Source: Chrysogorgia sp. JL179-B06
Taxonomy: Eukaryota; Cnidaria; Anthozoa; Scleralcyonacea; Chrysogorgiidae
Reading direction: 5' to 3'
Length of the DNA: 64,000 bases
NCBI GenBank assembly: GCA_035772405.1
Contig: JAYKKM010000496.1
Coordinates: 62,001 to 126,000, forward strand
Shown: positions 18,003-30,660 of the stretch, in pieces
How the letters are laid out: each line of letters starts with the position of its first letter
Position numbering within the stretch: the stretch's first letter is position 1
Made by a program: the position numbers and the translations under genes
The notes under the pieces: generated by a model
Databases searched by the model: none
What the model saw: the letters and a program-made list of their open reading frames with translations, nothing else
What the model was told of the DNA's origin: nothing

Positions 18003-21000
18003 TTAAATATTAAGCTGTTCCAGTAAATCATCCAAATCATCCAAACCAATGTTGTCCCGAGCTTCGATGAATTGCCATAGACTAAGAAGAGTGTAAAAGA
18101 AAGATGAAACGAATGATGGTTTACAAATGGGACGGCTGGAAAATATTTGTATTGCGTAGGGAGAGTAGAAATACAAATATATTTAGCGATTAGGTCTGTT
18201 GCTCTATTTTTACTTGAATCATTTGCTGCTGAGAACGAAAGGATTGCTTTAAAGGACATAGCAACAAAAATTAAGTTTGTCTAATATGAAAGAACTCGTA
18301 AAATGATAGAGTAACACCTTTTACAACTTTTCCGTATTTTACTTCGTTTTTGAAATATTTCAGTTTGTTTTGATATGTAAATGAGATGGTCTCTGACGTC
18401 AGGTGCAAGGAAGAGAATTTTCACTCATTAAAATATTAGTTCCATCTTCAAGTTTGTTCCACAAATTTACTTGAAAATGTGCGTATAATAACTCCTCGTG
18501 ATATTAATGAATGTTAATGAGTGAAAATTATCTACCCTGCACGTCAGAGACATCTCAATAGTTCGTCACCAGAATATGACACCTACCTCATTGGATTTAC
18601 GATTTTACTTTCACCTTCACTATCATCGTATCTGCGAACTTTAACCTTTTCTACAGTGCCATCAGCATTGGCTAGAGTGTATTGTCAAACAATAATTATT
18701 TAACAAATAATTTCCCAACGCAACCAGGTGATAAACAAGACATAGTTTGACGCTACTCTGGCTTTAAAAAGTTTTTTTGAACGTAACTTTAAAAGTTACT
18801 GTCCATGACCCAACGTTTCGACGTTTCGACACTCCAACGCGTTTAAAAGAACACCAAAAGGCTGTTTTCTTTTCAAAAAAGGAAAATTCTGCTTTGTCGG
18901 AGCACGCGTGCGTAACCTACCATGAGAAATGCGTGGGAAAATTCCAAAATTATTATCACTAATACGCGGTACCATCAGAGACGTTGTCTGGAGGCTTGGC
19001 ATATCAATAGCGCCCACGCCCCATTGAATCGCGATGACGGTGGTTTATTACCAGAAGCTTATTTGCATCTTGTTAATAGATAACGTCATCATCGGTTCTA
19101 TGAGGGTATTAATAGGGATCCTAACTTTACAACGATCACCCCTGATGAAGACACTAGATTGGAGTGTCGAAACGTTGGGTCATGGACAGTAACTTTGTTA
19201 ACCTATGTCTAAGCCAGTTCCGTGCTTTGAAATATGATTTTGGGTGTCTGTATCGAATCAGCGGTCATTTTGGGTGTCTGTATCGAAAACCATTGGACCA
19301 AGTAAAAAAATTGAAGCGAATTCGAGACGTTTTTATTGGTGGTTATATGCTTTTATCTCCCTATCTCTCTAATGATAATATTCGCTTACCATGTTTATAA
19401 AAACAACTGGTTCCAAATGGACAAGTGCCTTTTCCATGGTCAAAATATTTACAAGCTTTTGTGCTAGAATTTTGACAAGAAATGAATAGAATGATTCTAA
19501 CAAGCAGCAGAAATATTCAGAATAAGATTTCTCCTTGCCTGATTGTTTGTGATTTACCTTGTTGCTTCTTTGTAACTTTTAATAAGTTCTTCTTTCTCAA
19601 CTGCTTCATCAACCCAAACTTCACTCTATTAAATGGGAATAATATGGAGGGTATATTACTGGTTAGGAAAAACACTAGTAGACTCGCATTTCATCTGTTC
19701 AGTGTATTGTATTGCAGCTGCTATTTTATTTAACTTCGACTTGATTACGTGGTTTATGTAGTGAAATTTATATTTAAAAAGATCCTATATTCATTACAAG
19801 GCTTGTAAAACCGCAAAAGCTATCGCCAATTACTGCGCTCCATTACAACAATAATACAACAAAAATAGTACAACGACGATAATAAATACGAAAAAGCAGT
19901 CCAACATTATGCATGGGGATTTGCACTCACCACCTCCGCCCCGCTCACCACCCCTCCCGATCGCTCCCCTCAGTCACATGAGCTCGCAGCCGAAACGGAT
20001 TTAGTCGACGAGAGCTCATGAGACAAAGGAAAGCGACCGAAGAGAGCATATCACAAGTTAGAAGTAGAGAGCGGAAGGAATCTAAAAACAACAAGTAGGA
20101 GTAACATTCAGACGACGGACAGAGTTACATTTGGTATACAAATAGTTTTCCAGGTGCGTGGGTCTTCGGAGTCGTACGTAGAGAGAACAGCAGAGTAGTG
20201 ATAAATTAACCTCAACCTCAAAAATTTTTATTGTCTTATTTGGAATAACTTTTAAAATGATAAAGTAACTTCTTTTGAAGATTTTCACTTCTTCGCTTTC
20301 TTTTTGAAATATATCAGTTTGTTTGATATGCAAATATCTGGAATTTCGTCACACATGCATAATGAGTTATCAGAGAATGTTATATATCTTTGCGTTCATG
20401 AAATAAAAACACTAAAGTGTGAATAACACGTGTGTGCGTTTCTCCATATGGTTTCTCCCACAACACCAAACGTCTTGATTTTAAAGGATTTCGTTCGAGA
20501 ATGAAAGAGATATACACATTTCTCGAATAAGTCATTATGCATGTGTGACGAAATTCCAGACATTTGCATATCAAACAAACTGATATATCTCAAAAAGGAA
20601 GTAAAGAAACGAAAATCTTCAAAAGAAGTTACTTTATCATTTTAAAAGTTCTTCCAAACAAGACAATAAAACATTTTGAGGTTATGGGCACTTTAGGTTT
20701 GGCTTTGAAGGTTGGTAGTAGTGGTTCGTGGTATCGTGTTGCGATGTTTGAATAACTTACTGGGATTACAAATGCAGAAGAGATCCTACACAACGGACAA
20801 GCCCTGCAACATTAAAAAAAGCAAAGAGCCTTGAAACAAAAAATACGTTTTTCTGAAAATGAAGAGATGTGAAATATATAGTTCAGAACTAACCTAACAA
20901 TTTTATTTTTTGTCTGAGATGAACTTCTCCACTTTCGAATGCATGTCAGACAGAAAGGATGATTACACTCAGCTGTGATATAAAAAATAAATAAATTCGT

Positions 21001-24000
21001 CAAGTTGTTAATGTACAAGCTGTAAACAACTCAGAAAATATATGAGTTGCGAGCAAAGGTCAAACATGCAACCAAGTCAAGGGTGCAATGACTCATTATT
21101 ATCACTGATCTCTAAATCTGGATCGAGCAACTATTGTTTGGATGCTGGGAAAAAATGAAGCCAGGAATATTTCGTTGCGGCCATCTTGAATGGACCACGT
21201 TATATAGTTTACTATAGGCTACAGAGACTATCTGTCTTTGATCTTTTAAGATGCTAAAATGAATTAGTTGTCGAAGGTTTTCCCGTATTTTAGAACACAA
21301 ATTAGGGCCCATTACAATAACTATGAAGCCGGGAATATTTTTCAACGGCCATATTCATGAAATGACCACCGTGGTCACTCCAATATGGCCGCCACGCTCT
21401 AATTCCAGCTTCATAGTTACTGTTATGGAGCCGTAGTTTGTGTTCTAAATTACAGGAAAACCTTCGACAACTAATTCATTTTAACATCTTAAAAGATCAG
21501 AGACAGATAGTCTCTGTAGCCTATAGTAAAACTATATAATGTGGTCCCAACAAGATGGCCGCCACGAGCTACTTCCGTCTTCATTTTCTGAACAATAGTT
21601 GCTCGATCCAGTCTTATTTACAGATCAGTGATTATTATCAGTTTGTTTATCTCTCGTGTATTTGATTACCTACTTTTAACTTCACGTCATTCGTATTGAA
21701 TATATAAGCCCTATTTATTTTATTTCATCTCGTCTTCCTCTGATGAAGGGCTCCTCTCGAAACATCAGTATTTTGTTCCTAAAAATCTTGGCAGTTTACC
21801 ACCTTTTCACTTTGCTATAGGTATATACAAAACACTGTCTACGCAGCACTCTACTTTTTCTTCTTTTATTATAGTACTACATGAAGGTGTACTAACTTAA
21901 TATTCCAAATCTTTTGTCTTTGGTGTCGGACTTTAAGCGAATCCTATCCAAACAAATTCCACAAGAGACTTCTTCACTTCTATATATATTTGATGGAAGA
22001 AAAAACAAATCATTATGTTGTTCGAGGCAATAACCGAGATTTTCAAGAGCTCTGTATCAGGCTTTTAGGAAAGGAAAGCCTGACACAAATTAACGTAACT
22101 TCCAGATTCTGGAAGCTTGACACGGGCCAATGAATAGATTTGAGCCAGGCCTTCATTCTTCCTCCCTTCATTCTTCACTCCCTCCCCTAAAGAAGGCCTG
22201 ATACTCAGGTTACTTTCCAAGTGCATTGTTCATGACTCGACGAAGCACACCAAATGATGAACTATTTCTTAAAAGTGCCCATGACCCCAAATACGATATT
22301 ACTGATATAGATGCTACATGAAGTGAAAAGTTGAATGCCAAAATATTTTATGATTTGAGCTTTGCGTTGATGTGCTATAAAGATTTGTTTGTCAGAAATG
22401 ATAATGATGTGATGTCATTTACGGCATCATTTCGGATACAATATTCTACTGTTAAAGCAAATTAATCTAACTCAAACGTTGATGATGTACTTGACCACTA
22501 TAGTAAAGATTTTATCAACTTTTTCACTCAAATCCTCAACCAGTCTATCACACGGAAAGCAGAAAAGAAAGCCAACTGCCGTAAATGACGTCACACTCAT
22601 TACCATTTCTGACAAACAAACCTTTATAGCACATCAACGCAAAGCTCAAATAATAAAATATTTTGGCATTCAACTTTTCACTTCATGTAGCATATCAGTA
22701 ATATCGTATTTGGGGTCATGGGCAATTTAATAACATGCAAAATAATGAAACTACAAGCTTTACTTTGTTGATTAAAAATAACTTTCTCCTTGCGAAAGCG
22801 GTATTAAGAAGCGACGTTATATTAAAATCCAATGTTATAAACGTCAATACTTTACAGTACTACCATCGCCTTGCGTTTACCAAAACCTACTTTTGTACAG
22901 CAAAGGAATATTTCATATTTTCTTCAAACCACTTCATACACTCTTCTTTATGTTCTGGAAAAAATAACATTGGTTGAAACAAATCAGCTTATTTTCCGAA
23001 ATGAGACGGTATACATATACATAAACCTATTTTGTTTATCATTAAAACAGTGTAACATTGCAAAAAAATGTTCACTTCAGATACTTTAACGATACACATT
23101 ATTGCATTACAGCTAACCTTTCTGTTGATCAGGATCACTTGGGTCTAAACAACAGTTATTACATATGTCACACTGGACTCCATGAAAATATGGACATCTG
23201 AAAAATGCAAGAGGTGTTTTAGCGGTTGTAAAATATGATACTGTATTGGATATAATATGAAAAGGAGAAATAAGAGAACTTCAATGTGTCGAAAAATATG
23301 AAGGTCTGACGCGAAGAAGGACATGAATATATACGTAACTCTTACTTCAGTATTTTTCGACACATTGAAGTTCTCTTATTTCTCCTTTTCATATTATATC
23401 CAGTTCTTTTGAGAACTTAGCAGCTTTCATGCAATGTCAATACAATCATAGGAATAAATATGAAAAAGCTTGAAACATTTTTATCATTTTATCATTTCAA
23501 CAATTTTATTTTGAAGTACTGCACGAGTGCATTACATAACTTTTCTTTCCAGTTTTTTTTACACACTTGCTAATCTCGATAAACTTCTCGCTGATTTTTA
23601 CTGCTGATTTTTAAAACAAAGAACATTTGGTGTTCCTCACTTACTTGTCTTTTAGTCGGCATGGACCCATTGATGCAAATGGACACAGCTTAAATCAATA
23701 TTACATATCAAAAAGTTTACTTATGTACTGTTTGAGAAAAAGCCAATAATAAAGAAGTACAACACTTACAATTACGCTTGCTTCTTCTTCGGTCATTTCA
23801 TCAAGAAAGGTTTCCACCCCAGATTTAGTTGCTTCAGAATACGAGAAGTTATCTTTAACAACTGTCTGTAGAGTACAGCCATAAATATTGAAATAAATTG
23901 AAAAGAATCAGAGGTGGTCGTGCAAACTGCAAAGGATAACTTATGTGGTGAATATTAGTTATATTCAATAGATAAATTAGCTGTCACAAATATAGATCAA

Positions 24001-27000
24001 GTTATTCAGTGGATAGCAGGCTTTGAACAACAGACTACTGGCTTTTTAGTGATAAAATACTGACGTTTCTAGCGGAGTCCTTCATCAGAGTATTAAGACG
24101 TTTCGTCAATTTCATCTCGTCTTACTCTGATGAAATACTTATGGGACCGTGTCCCGTTCGCGCAAACCCTGTTGGGCTCGTCTTTTATTTTTTCTTGTAT
24201 CTATGTATTTTTATAAGTATGACACATAGACGTGTCCAATAAAGCTGTTAAACATGAAGGGCTTGGCTACAGTACTTTTTGGCATTATTTAAATATTTCT
24301 GGAAATATTAATTTCACACTCTGACATCATGGACACTGGTAACATGTTACACTGCAAAGAGTTTTAATCATACTGTATTATTATTATTATTATAAAAGTG
24401 CATATAGATAGGGAATTATGAAACTGTATTACGTCTACTTGCCTTTGTAGTGTCAGTACAGCTATCTGAATCTGTTCTTAACTGATATTTTTGTCCCTTT
24501 AAAATGAACAAATCTAATGACTTGATTGTAAATAACAGTCCCTACTAGGAAGAGTATAAAATTATGAGTTGGATTCTGTATTTAAATAAAGATAAATATA
24601 TTATCCTCTATAGACTAAAAATGAAGAATTTTGCCAGTTATAAATATAGCACAACTCTCTCATGAGACACAGCATTAAAACAAAAAGCAAATCCTTACTG
24701 GAACAAACTCTGGAGCATCTACCCAACCATGCTTAGATGATACTTCCTGATTCAAAGATTTTGTTGAAACTTTGTTCAATGAAACAAACTACAAAAAATA
24801 TTTAATAATAAATTTCAGAACCTAGTAACACTGTATTGGACTGACACAATGGAAGGATAAACAGGAATGGTGGAGCAAAAAGTGCAGGGGGGGACATTGG
24901 GAGATCAATGGGTACATGCATGCTTGCCCAAAAAGTTAAAACTAATGGCGCTTTCCAATTACACGGTCAGACCGGTCTGTCCGGCAATATTTTGCTAAAT
25001 GGAACACGATACGTTTGAGGAGTGTGGCTGGTCTGCCCAGAAAATTTGGGCCTAATCAAGAGGTCCATTCTGGCCGGACTAACCAGTCTGACCGTGTAAA
25101 TGGAAAGCCCCCTAAGTGTTCAAACGTTTCTTATTCAAACAATTACTAAAGACATAATTCTATAACAGAGAACGTGAAATATTTTAATGCTTTCAGATCT
25201 TTCTTGAATGTAGCTATGCTTTATACTTTTAAAGTTAAGTGGGGGCTTGCAAAAAAGGAGTATATATAGTAGGTTTGAATTACCTTAGAAGGACAATCCT
25301 TTTGCAAGTATTTATAAAATTCATCCCTTGGTATTACAAAGTTTGACTTGCAAGGATTTTCATTTCTAGACAAATACAGAACTTTAGATTATGCCAAAGA
25401 GATTTGTGCATGTTCCTCAAGCTAATCTGGCAAGACACTCTAATTAGCATTGAACTACAGAGAATGTATGTATTTGTTCTTTACCTTGCTCTATTTTTGT
25501 CTGATTTACAGTGTTCATACTTGCAACCTTTACCATAGGAACAATTGCCTTGAAGATAGAACTTGCATATCTACCAAAAAAATGGGCTTTACAATATAAA
25601 AACTATGACCATGGGAATGCATGGGAATGAAGGGCCTTTGCTCGAAACGTTAGACTACTTACATGCTATTTCGGCAGTACACCAACCTTTTTAGATATTT
25701 GATTTGTATTATTCCTGCATTGATTTTAAGGTGGGAGCTAAAAGGCTGACATTCAAATCAGTGTATTGGAGAAATTTATTCTTTTTTTTCCACTGATTTT
25801 ATACATGCCCCTCCCCCTGTGATGTTTTGTGACAGTTTTAATCACCTCCTCATATGATGCTACAACTAATACCCCCACCCAGTGTCACATAATACCCCCA
25901 CCCAAAGTGTCATATAATACCCCCACCCAAAGTGTCACATAATACCCCCACCCAAAGTGTCACATAATACCCCCACCCAAAGTGTCACATAATACCCCAC
26001 CCAAAGTGTCACATAATACCCCCACCCAAAGTGTCACAATACCCCCACCCAAAGTGTCGCATAATACCCCCACCCAAAGTGTCACATAATACCCCCACCC
26101 AAAGTGTCACATAATACCCCCACCCAAAGTGTCACATAATACCCCCACCTAAAGTGTCACATAATATACCCACCCAAATTGGCACATAATACCCCCAAGT
26201 GTCACATAATATCCCCACCCAAAGTGTCACATGTTTTGTGAATGACCCCCTTTTCAACAAAAGTTGCAAGAAAGATTGTCTTACATAACATGGCTTTAAG
26301 AATGTACATAACAACTTAAAAGCTTATAGAGACATACGTTATCTGGTTTGTTAGTTCGATCATGAGAGAAACAACAATCTTTTCCTTTAATGCATACTCC
26401 ATTTTGGAAGTATCTACATTAAAGGAAGAAGTAAACATTAGCTAGGGACAGGGGCGTACTCAGAAAATTTTACAGGGGGTGTAAGCTCACTTCAACCGAC
26501 TGACGCACAAGCTTGTACTGACTACATCCTATTGATCGAAGCTTGTCAAAATATTGTCTTTCCGTTGGGTGCCTACTAAAATGACCCTGGTCAGCTGGTG
26601 AAATGGTTAATTAGTCCTACGTTAATAACGTACTCTCAATACGGAATGAAAACATGACATTTTAATAAATTTATGTCTTTGGTGTTCATTTACATATAAA
26701 CAAAACATTTAACATCAATATTAGATTTGTGAGTCTTAAATTTGGTAGTTTGAAATTAATTAAAATGGATAAGTGCTAAAAGTTAATGATTCTACTTGTC
26801 CGTGTTAAATCGAACATGTGTAAAATATAACTTCTGCCGACTAAAATATAACTACTGCAGTAACTGCTGACTGTAACTTGTAACTTTTTTTTGGGGGGGT
26901 GTCTAGCTCTGAGCCTGGCTAGGGCACCGAGCAGTTATATGTTGAATAATTGTACTTGTGGCCACAAGTACGTATTGGACTACAAGTCGTGTTGTGACAG

Positions 27001-27581
27001 TCAATTTCCAGTCAAATGTTGTTACTACCAGTGTGAAGTACGCAGCATAATTGTAAAGGTTTTGCTGCATGTGCAAGCTATGTTAAAACTCAGAAAAACT
27101 CTGAGCTCCAGACATGATCCAGACATTATTCAAACCTGTAACCCTCTGAACCTTCAGTTGCAGGTTCGAGTCCTGTCTGGAGCTCAGCAAAACCTTTACA
27201 ACCTTACTAACTGCAACTGCAACTGCAATTACTAACTGCAACTACCTAATTACTTAACTAAATATACAATATTATGTTGACTAAATGTTATGTTGAGTAT
27301 TAAATGTACATTAACAATATAAAATATGTCAATAGCCTTATCAGTAGTATCACTGTATTGTTAAGATTATTATAAACAATTACGTGATATTTGTGCATGA
27401 ATCTTTCATACTTACTTGCAAAGAACTTCAGATTGACTGAAAAAGGAACACGGAATTCAGTAACACGACAAATTGTTGGTTAATATTTCGTGTTATTTTG
27501 TATTGAGAAGATAAATAAAGCAAATAACAAGCCAAATAACTCAGATAGTTCTTACCTTGCTCGAGATATATTGGTCGCCAT
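18003..27581 (-). CDS. MKRN2: makorin RING-finger E3 ubiquitin ligase, MKRN2-like
   Basis: An RNA-binding ubiquitin ligase. Coding exons: 27581-27556, 27436-27416, 26413-26338, 25570-25485, 25365-25284, 24788-24699, 24496-24443, 23865-23770, 23688-23645, 23197-23118, 22954-22891, 21979-21897, 20972-20894, 20803-20761, 19625-19558, 19463-19390, 18671-18587, 18081-18003; 409 residues in phase (human MKRN2 416). Order: C3H fingers at about 15-33 ([19 protein letters not shown]), 43-61 and 179-197; makorin Cys motif ([12 protein letters not shown]) at about 197-208; C3HC4 RING at about 246-299 with [13 protein letters not shown] and CPLC; last C3H finger at about 335-355 ([17 protein letters not shown]); tail [10 protein letters not shown]. 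The tail and the GKGTCPFG finger favour MKRN2 over MKRN1. Intron 7 has a GC donor; exon 8 has two possible donors 6 bases apart. Introns are repeat-rich. Confidence 0.95.
18258..18560. repeat. MITE family m2, truncated copy
   Basis: A long left arm (aatatgaaagaactcgtaaa, tgatatgtaaatgagatggt) matches the full element at 50034-50490. The right arm is reduced to aatgagtgaaaattatctac and a few more bases. In makorin intron 17. Confidence 0.7.
18770..19200 (+). mobile_element. Penelope-like element remnant with hammerhead-like tail
   Basis: Starts with an inverted piece of the family b tail (minus strand, gttgggtcatggacagtaac). It then encodes [20 protein letters not shown] and EHACVTYHE, the end of a GIY-YIG nuclease. 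It ends with the intact family b module at 19138-19182. Frame breaks and the missing polymerase show it is non-autonomous debris. In makorin intron 16. Confidence 0.75.
19138..19182 (+). ncRNA. hammerhead-ribozyme-like module, family b (best copy)
   Basis: Ordered parts: stem I strand ACCC, core CTGATGA, stem II GACACT paired with AGTGTC (6 bp), GAAA, a single C-G in place of stem III, TT, then stem I strand GGGT. All conserved hammerhead core bases are present in the right order. Stem III is one base pair without a loop, which is the minimal form reported for ribozymes in Penelope-like elements, expected to work best as dimers. Activity is inferred, not shown. Confidence 0.6.
20215..20692. 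repeat. MITE family m1, copy 1
   Basis: Long terminal inverted repeats of about 150 bp: cctcaaaaatttttattgtc on the left and the complement of its match, gacaataaaacattttgagg, on the right. Both arms share gatatgcaaatatctggaa or its complement. A second complete copy is at 35384-35868. No coding capacity. In makorin intron 14, next to exon 14. Confidence 0.85.
21100..21640. repeat. large foldback element of about 540 bp
   Basis: Almost the whole segment is an inverted repeat: arms of about 240 bp starting atcactgatct and containing ttaagatgctaaaatgaatt and its complement meet near 21360. Each arm also contains a second gaagc(c/t)ggaat block, so arms are themselves composite. The end gactggatcgagcaactatt recurs at 44170. 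In makorin intron 12. Confidence 0.85.
21725..21870 (+). repeat. hammerhead-like family a, copy
   Basis: Contains cctctgatgaagggctcctc, tcgaaacatcagtattttgt and the family tail aaaaatcttggcagtttacc, ccaaaacactgtctacgcag-type sequence. Core GAAAC is followed by ATC instead of GTC, so this copy is probably inactive. In makorin intron 12, just upstream of exon 12's donor side. Confidence 0.65.
22040..22732. repeat. two inverted-repeat elements
   Basis: At 22045-22215 a loose foldback carries tcaggcttttaggaaaggaa and its partner near the word aaggcctgatact. At 22270-22732 an element with about 150-bp arms begins aaaagtgcccatgacccca and ends ggggtcatgggcaattt, with gctttgcgttgatgtgctat and its complement inside. 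Ends resemble those of family m1 (AAAGTGCCC), suggesting a related transposase source. In makorin intron 11. Confidence 0.75.
23222..23405. repeat. hammerhead-associated MITE family e, copy 1
   Basis: Terminal inverted repeats of about 55 bp, ggatataatatgaaaaggag through acttcaatgtgtcgaaaaat, face each other. The centre is short and has lost the hammerhead-like core. Family members: 39262-39375 (half), 45998-46225, 51508-51775. In makorin intron 9-10 region. Confidence 0.8.
24040..24140 (-). repeat. hammerhead-like family a, copy with 6-bp stem I
   Basis: Minus strand reads AATACT, CTGATGA, aggactccgct, a, GAAACGTC, AGTATT: both core halves and a 6-bp stem I. Stem II is weak. A second partial copy, (+) tcttactctgatgaaatac, follows directly. 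In makorin intron 7. Confidence 0.6.
24160..24265 (+). repeat. possible retroelement 3' end
   Basis: Contains cgtgtcccgttcgcgcaaac and a poly(A)-signal-like gtccaataaagctgttaaac, resembling the 3' terminus of a non-LTR retroelement; no second copy seen in the window. Confidence 0.35.
24945..25115. repeat. MITE with 25-bp inverted ends
   Basis: Left gcgctttccaattacacggt and right accgtgtaaatggaaagccc are complementary with few changes, and the arms continue with cagaccggtctg and its complement. About 170 bp, in makorin intron 5. Confidence 0.8.
25612..25710 (+). repeat. hammerhead-like family d, copy 2
   Basis: gaatgaagggcctttgctcg, aaacgttagactac and the tail ggcagtacaccaaccttttt match the copy at 2570-2790; the CTGA of the core has decayed. 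In makorin intron 4. Confidence 0.6.
25862..26245. repeat. 25-bp tandem array
   Basis: About 14-15 units of the 25-bp word built from cacataataccccc plus acccaaagtgt, with a few one- or two-base losses and a decayed right end. It fills half of makorin intron 3. On the transcribed strand each unit gives a ggtgggggtatt run. Confidence 0.92.
26420..27240. other. makorin intron 2, no gene; tRNA-like SINE head at its right end
   Basis: Mostly unremarkable. At 27085-27190 there is a tRNA-like stretch with B box caggttcgagtcctgtctgg and a matching palindromic gagctccagaca/tgtctggagctc frame, then short direct repeats of aactgcaact. No conserved coding sequence. Confidence 0.5.
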
Positions 27582-27704
27582 ATTGAAACGAGGCGAAGAG
27601 ACTGGTACTGACCTAATGCCTTCGCATTATATCTATATGGAAAGATGGAAAAGATAGTATTAATAAATATATATTATAAGCTAAATCAACGAAGACATTG
27701 AATC

Positions 27705-28862
<1,158 letters not shown>

Positions 28863-30404
28863 GGAAGGACCTTCAAAAAAGCCCACGAAAAGTAATGTGA
28901 AATATAATACCCTGTAGCAAAACGTATCACACTGCATTCGAAATTAAAAGGAATTCGGGATTTTCTGGAAACATACTTCAATGCATGTCGTCATTCTTAT
29001 TCCCGCTTAACCTGAATGACATGCACGTTGCGTCAGTTTATTTATGCATGCATATGCAAGCATAACGAATAATTATGCTACTTCATCGCATGAGTGGCTA
29101 AGTCATCCGTAAATCTGCTGGTTGTTAATACACTGCAGATCACCCACAGAGCTAAGTTGTCGAACTGAAGAGCGCGACACGACAAACTGGTGAAGTATTG
29201 GGCAATTCTTTGACGGACGTGGTGACGATATTTGATGAGAAGATATTTATAAACTAACACAAGGTTAGTATAGACTTTTTCTTGTTTAATAACGATTAAA
29301 GATCTTCCGCAGGGTTGCTGGGTAACTTTGTAAATAGTATATAGATTGTTTGTTATATGTCTCGTCAATGTATGCCAATAACATATAGTTTACTACAGTT
29401 AGTTCCTTTATCATATCTCTTTTATGTTACTATGGTGAGTTTTATATCGCTAAAAGAGCTCGTCACGGTTCATACCTATAGCAATTGCGTGTATGAATCT
29501 TTGTCGCTGAGTTATTATTTTAAAAAGGGTCACTCGCCTCGATTTCTAAAGAGACGATCGAACAAGGCAACTGACACAAACGACAAAGTTACAGTGATGT
29601 TTTTAGTCTTTGTTATTACATGCTTGGAGAAATCAAAATCACTTGTAAACGGGCATTGAATCTCATCAAGGAAACAGCAGTTAATTCATTTAAAGAGCAT
29701 GAGTTACCAACGATATGCAACAGAGAGCACGGCAAGTGTGGCCAATCTTTCTGACTTCAACCTTCCAAAATTCACGAACAATTTCTAATCTTTGATGCTT
29801 CAGTCAATTTTCCCAATAACAAAGCAACCTTTTTTAGGCAAGGGATTTGCGTCTTATGTTAAAGTATCTGTTAGGTAGAAAACAGGGCAATACCATTAGA
29901 GCCAATTCCTCAATAGTTCACGAAACAATGAAAATTCAAAAGCTCCTAAAAATCATCATAACCCGTATGATAATTTTCACATCTGGAGCTGCTGTTAGAT
30001 GAATTTACGAGTAGATTTACATGATATTCTAGTTCAATTTATCACAAGAGAATGAGCTGTCCACAAAAGTAAAAAGGTTCATCATTTTAAAATAGTACTT
30101 AATAGGCTTAGAATTTGAATTGAAAGAAGAAACCAGCAAGAATGCTCAGAAACATGGTCTGTGGGAAAGTAAAAAAGCTTGCTTTTGAGAGAAAAACACA
30201 AGGAAATGCAGAAAACGCACTATGTTCACAACGCTCCACCCAAGTGTTATATATACATGTAAATATAAAATCATATTTAGTTTAATGATATTTAATTCTT
30301 ATCTTGCGCTGCAATTTCCATATTAATATAATCAACCTTACTTGTAGCCGGTAGCTAAATTGCGAATGACGTATATGTATCAAATAGTGGAAGAGTCAAA
30401 GACA
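28863..30404. other. intergenic, no gene seen
   Basis: Unique-looking AT-rich DNA. No recognisable domain, splice-linked exon, tRNA or inverted repeat was found. Confidence 0.4.
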
Positions 30405-30660
30405 TACTAAAGGTGCTTCAGGCAGCAGCGTGCTTATTTTGGATCTGTGTCTGACCACGGAGCATAGCTACGAACTTAAGTGTTGATTTTACAGAGGGGG
30501 GAAACCGGAGAAAAACCCTCAAAGCACAGCCAGAGAACCAACTCAACTCATATGAGTCTAAAGCTCGGATGGTCAACACGGGTATACCCATGAGATGTTC
30601 ACCCATCCAAGTACTAACCCATTCCAACTTCTCAGCGTTGAGAGGTATAACGCGCTCTTA
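30405..30660 (-). repeat. 5S-rRNA-derived SINE, copy 1
   Basis: On the minus strand the head gttagtacttggatgggtg is the intragenic control region (box C) of 5S rRNA genes. A body follows with gggtttttctccggtttccc and gtaaaatcaacacttaag. The 5S part is truncated, so this is a SINE3-type element rather than a 5S gene. Confidence 0.75.

Noticed and set aside
30560..30640. 5S rRNA gene
   Set aside because: Only the box C region is preserved and it is fused to a SINE body.
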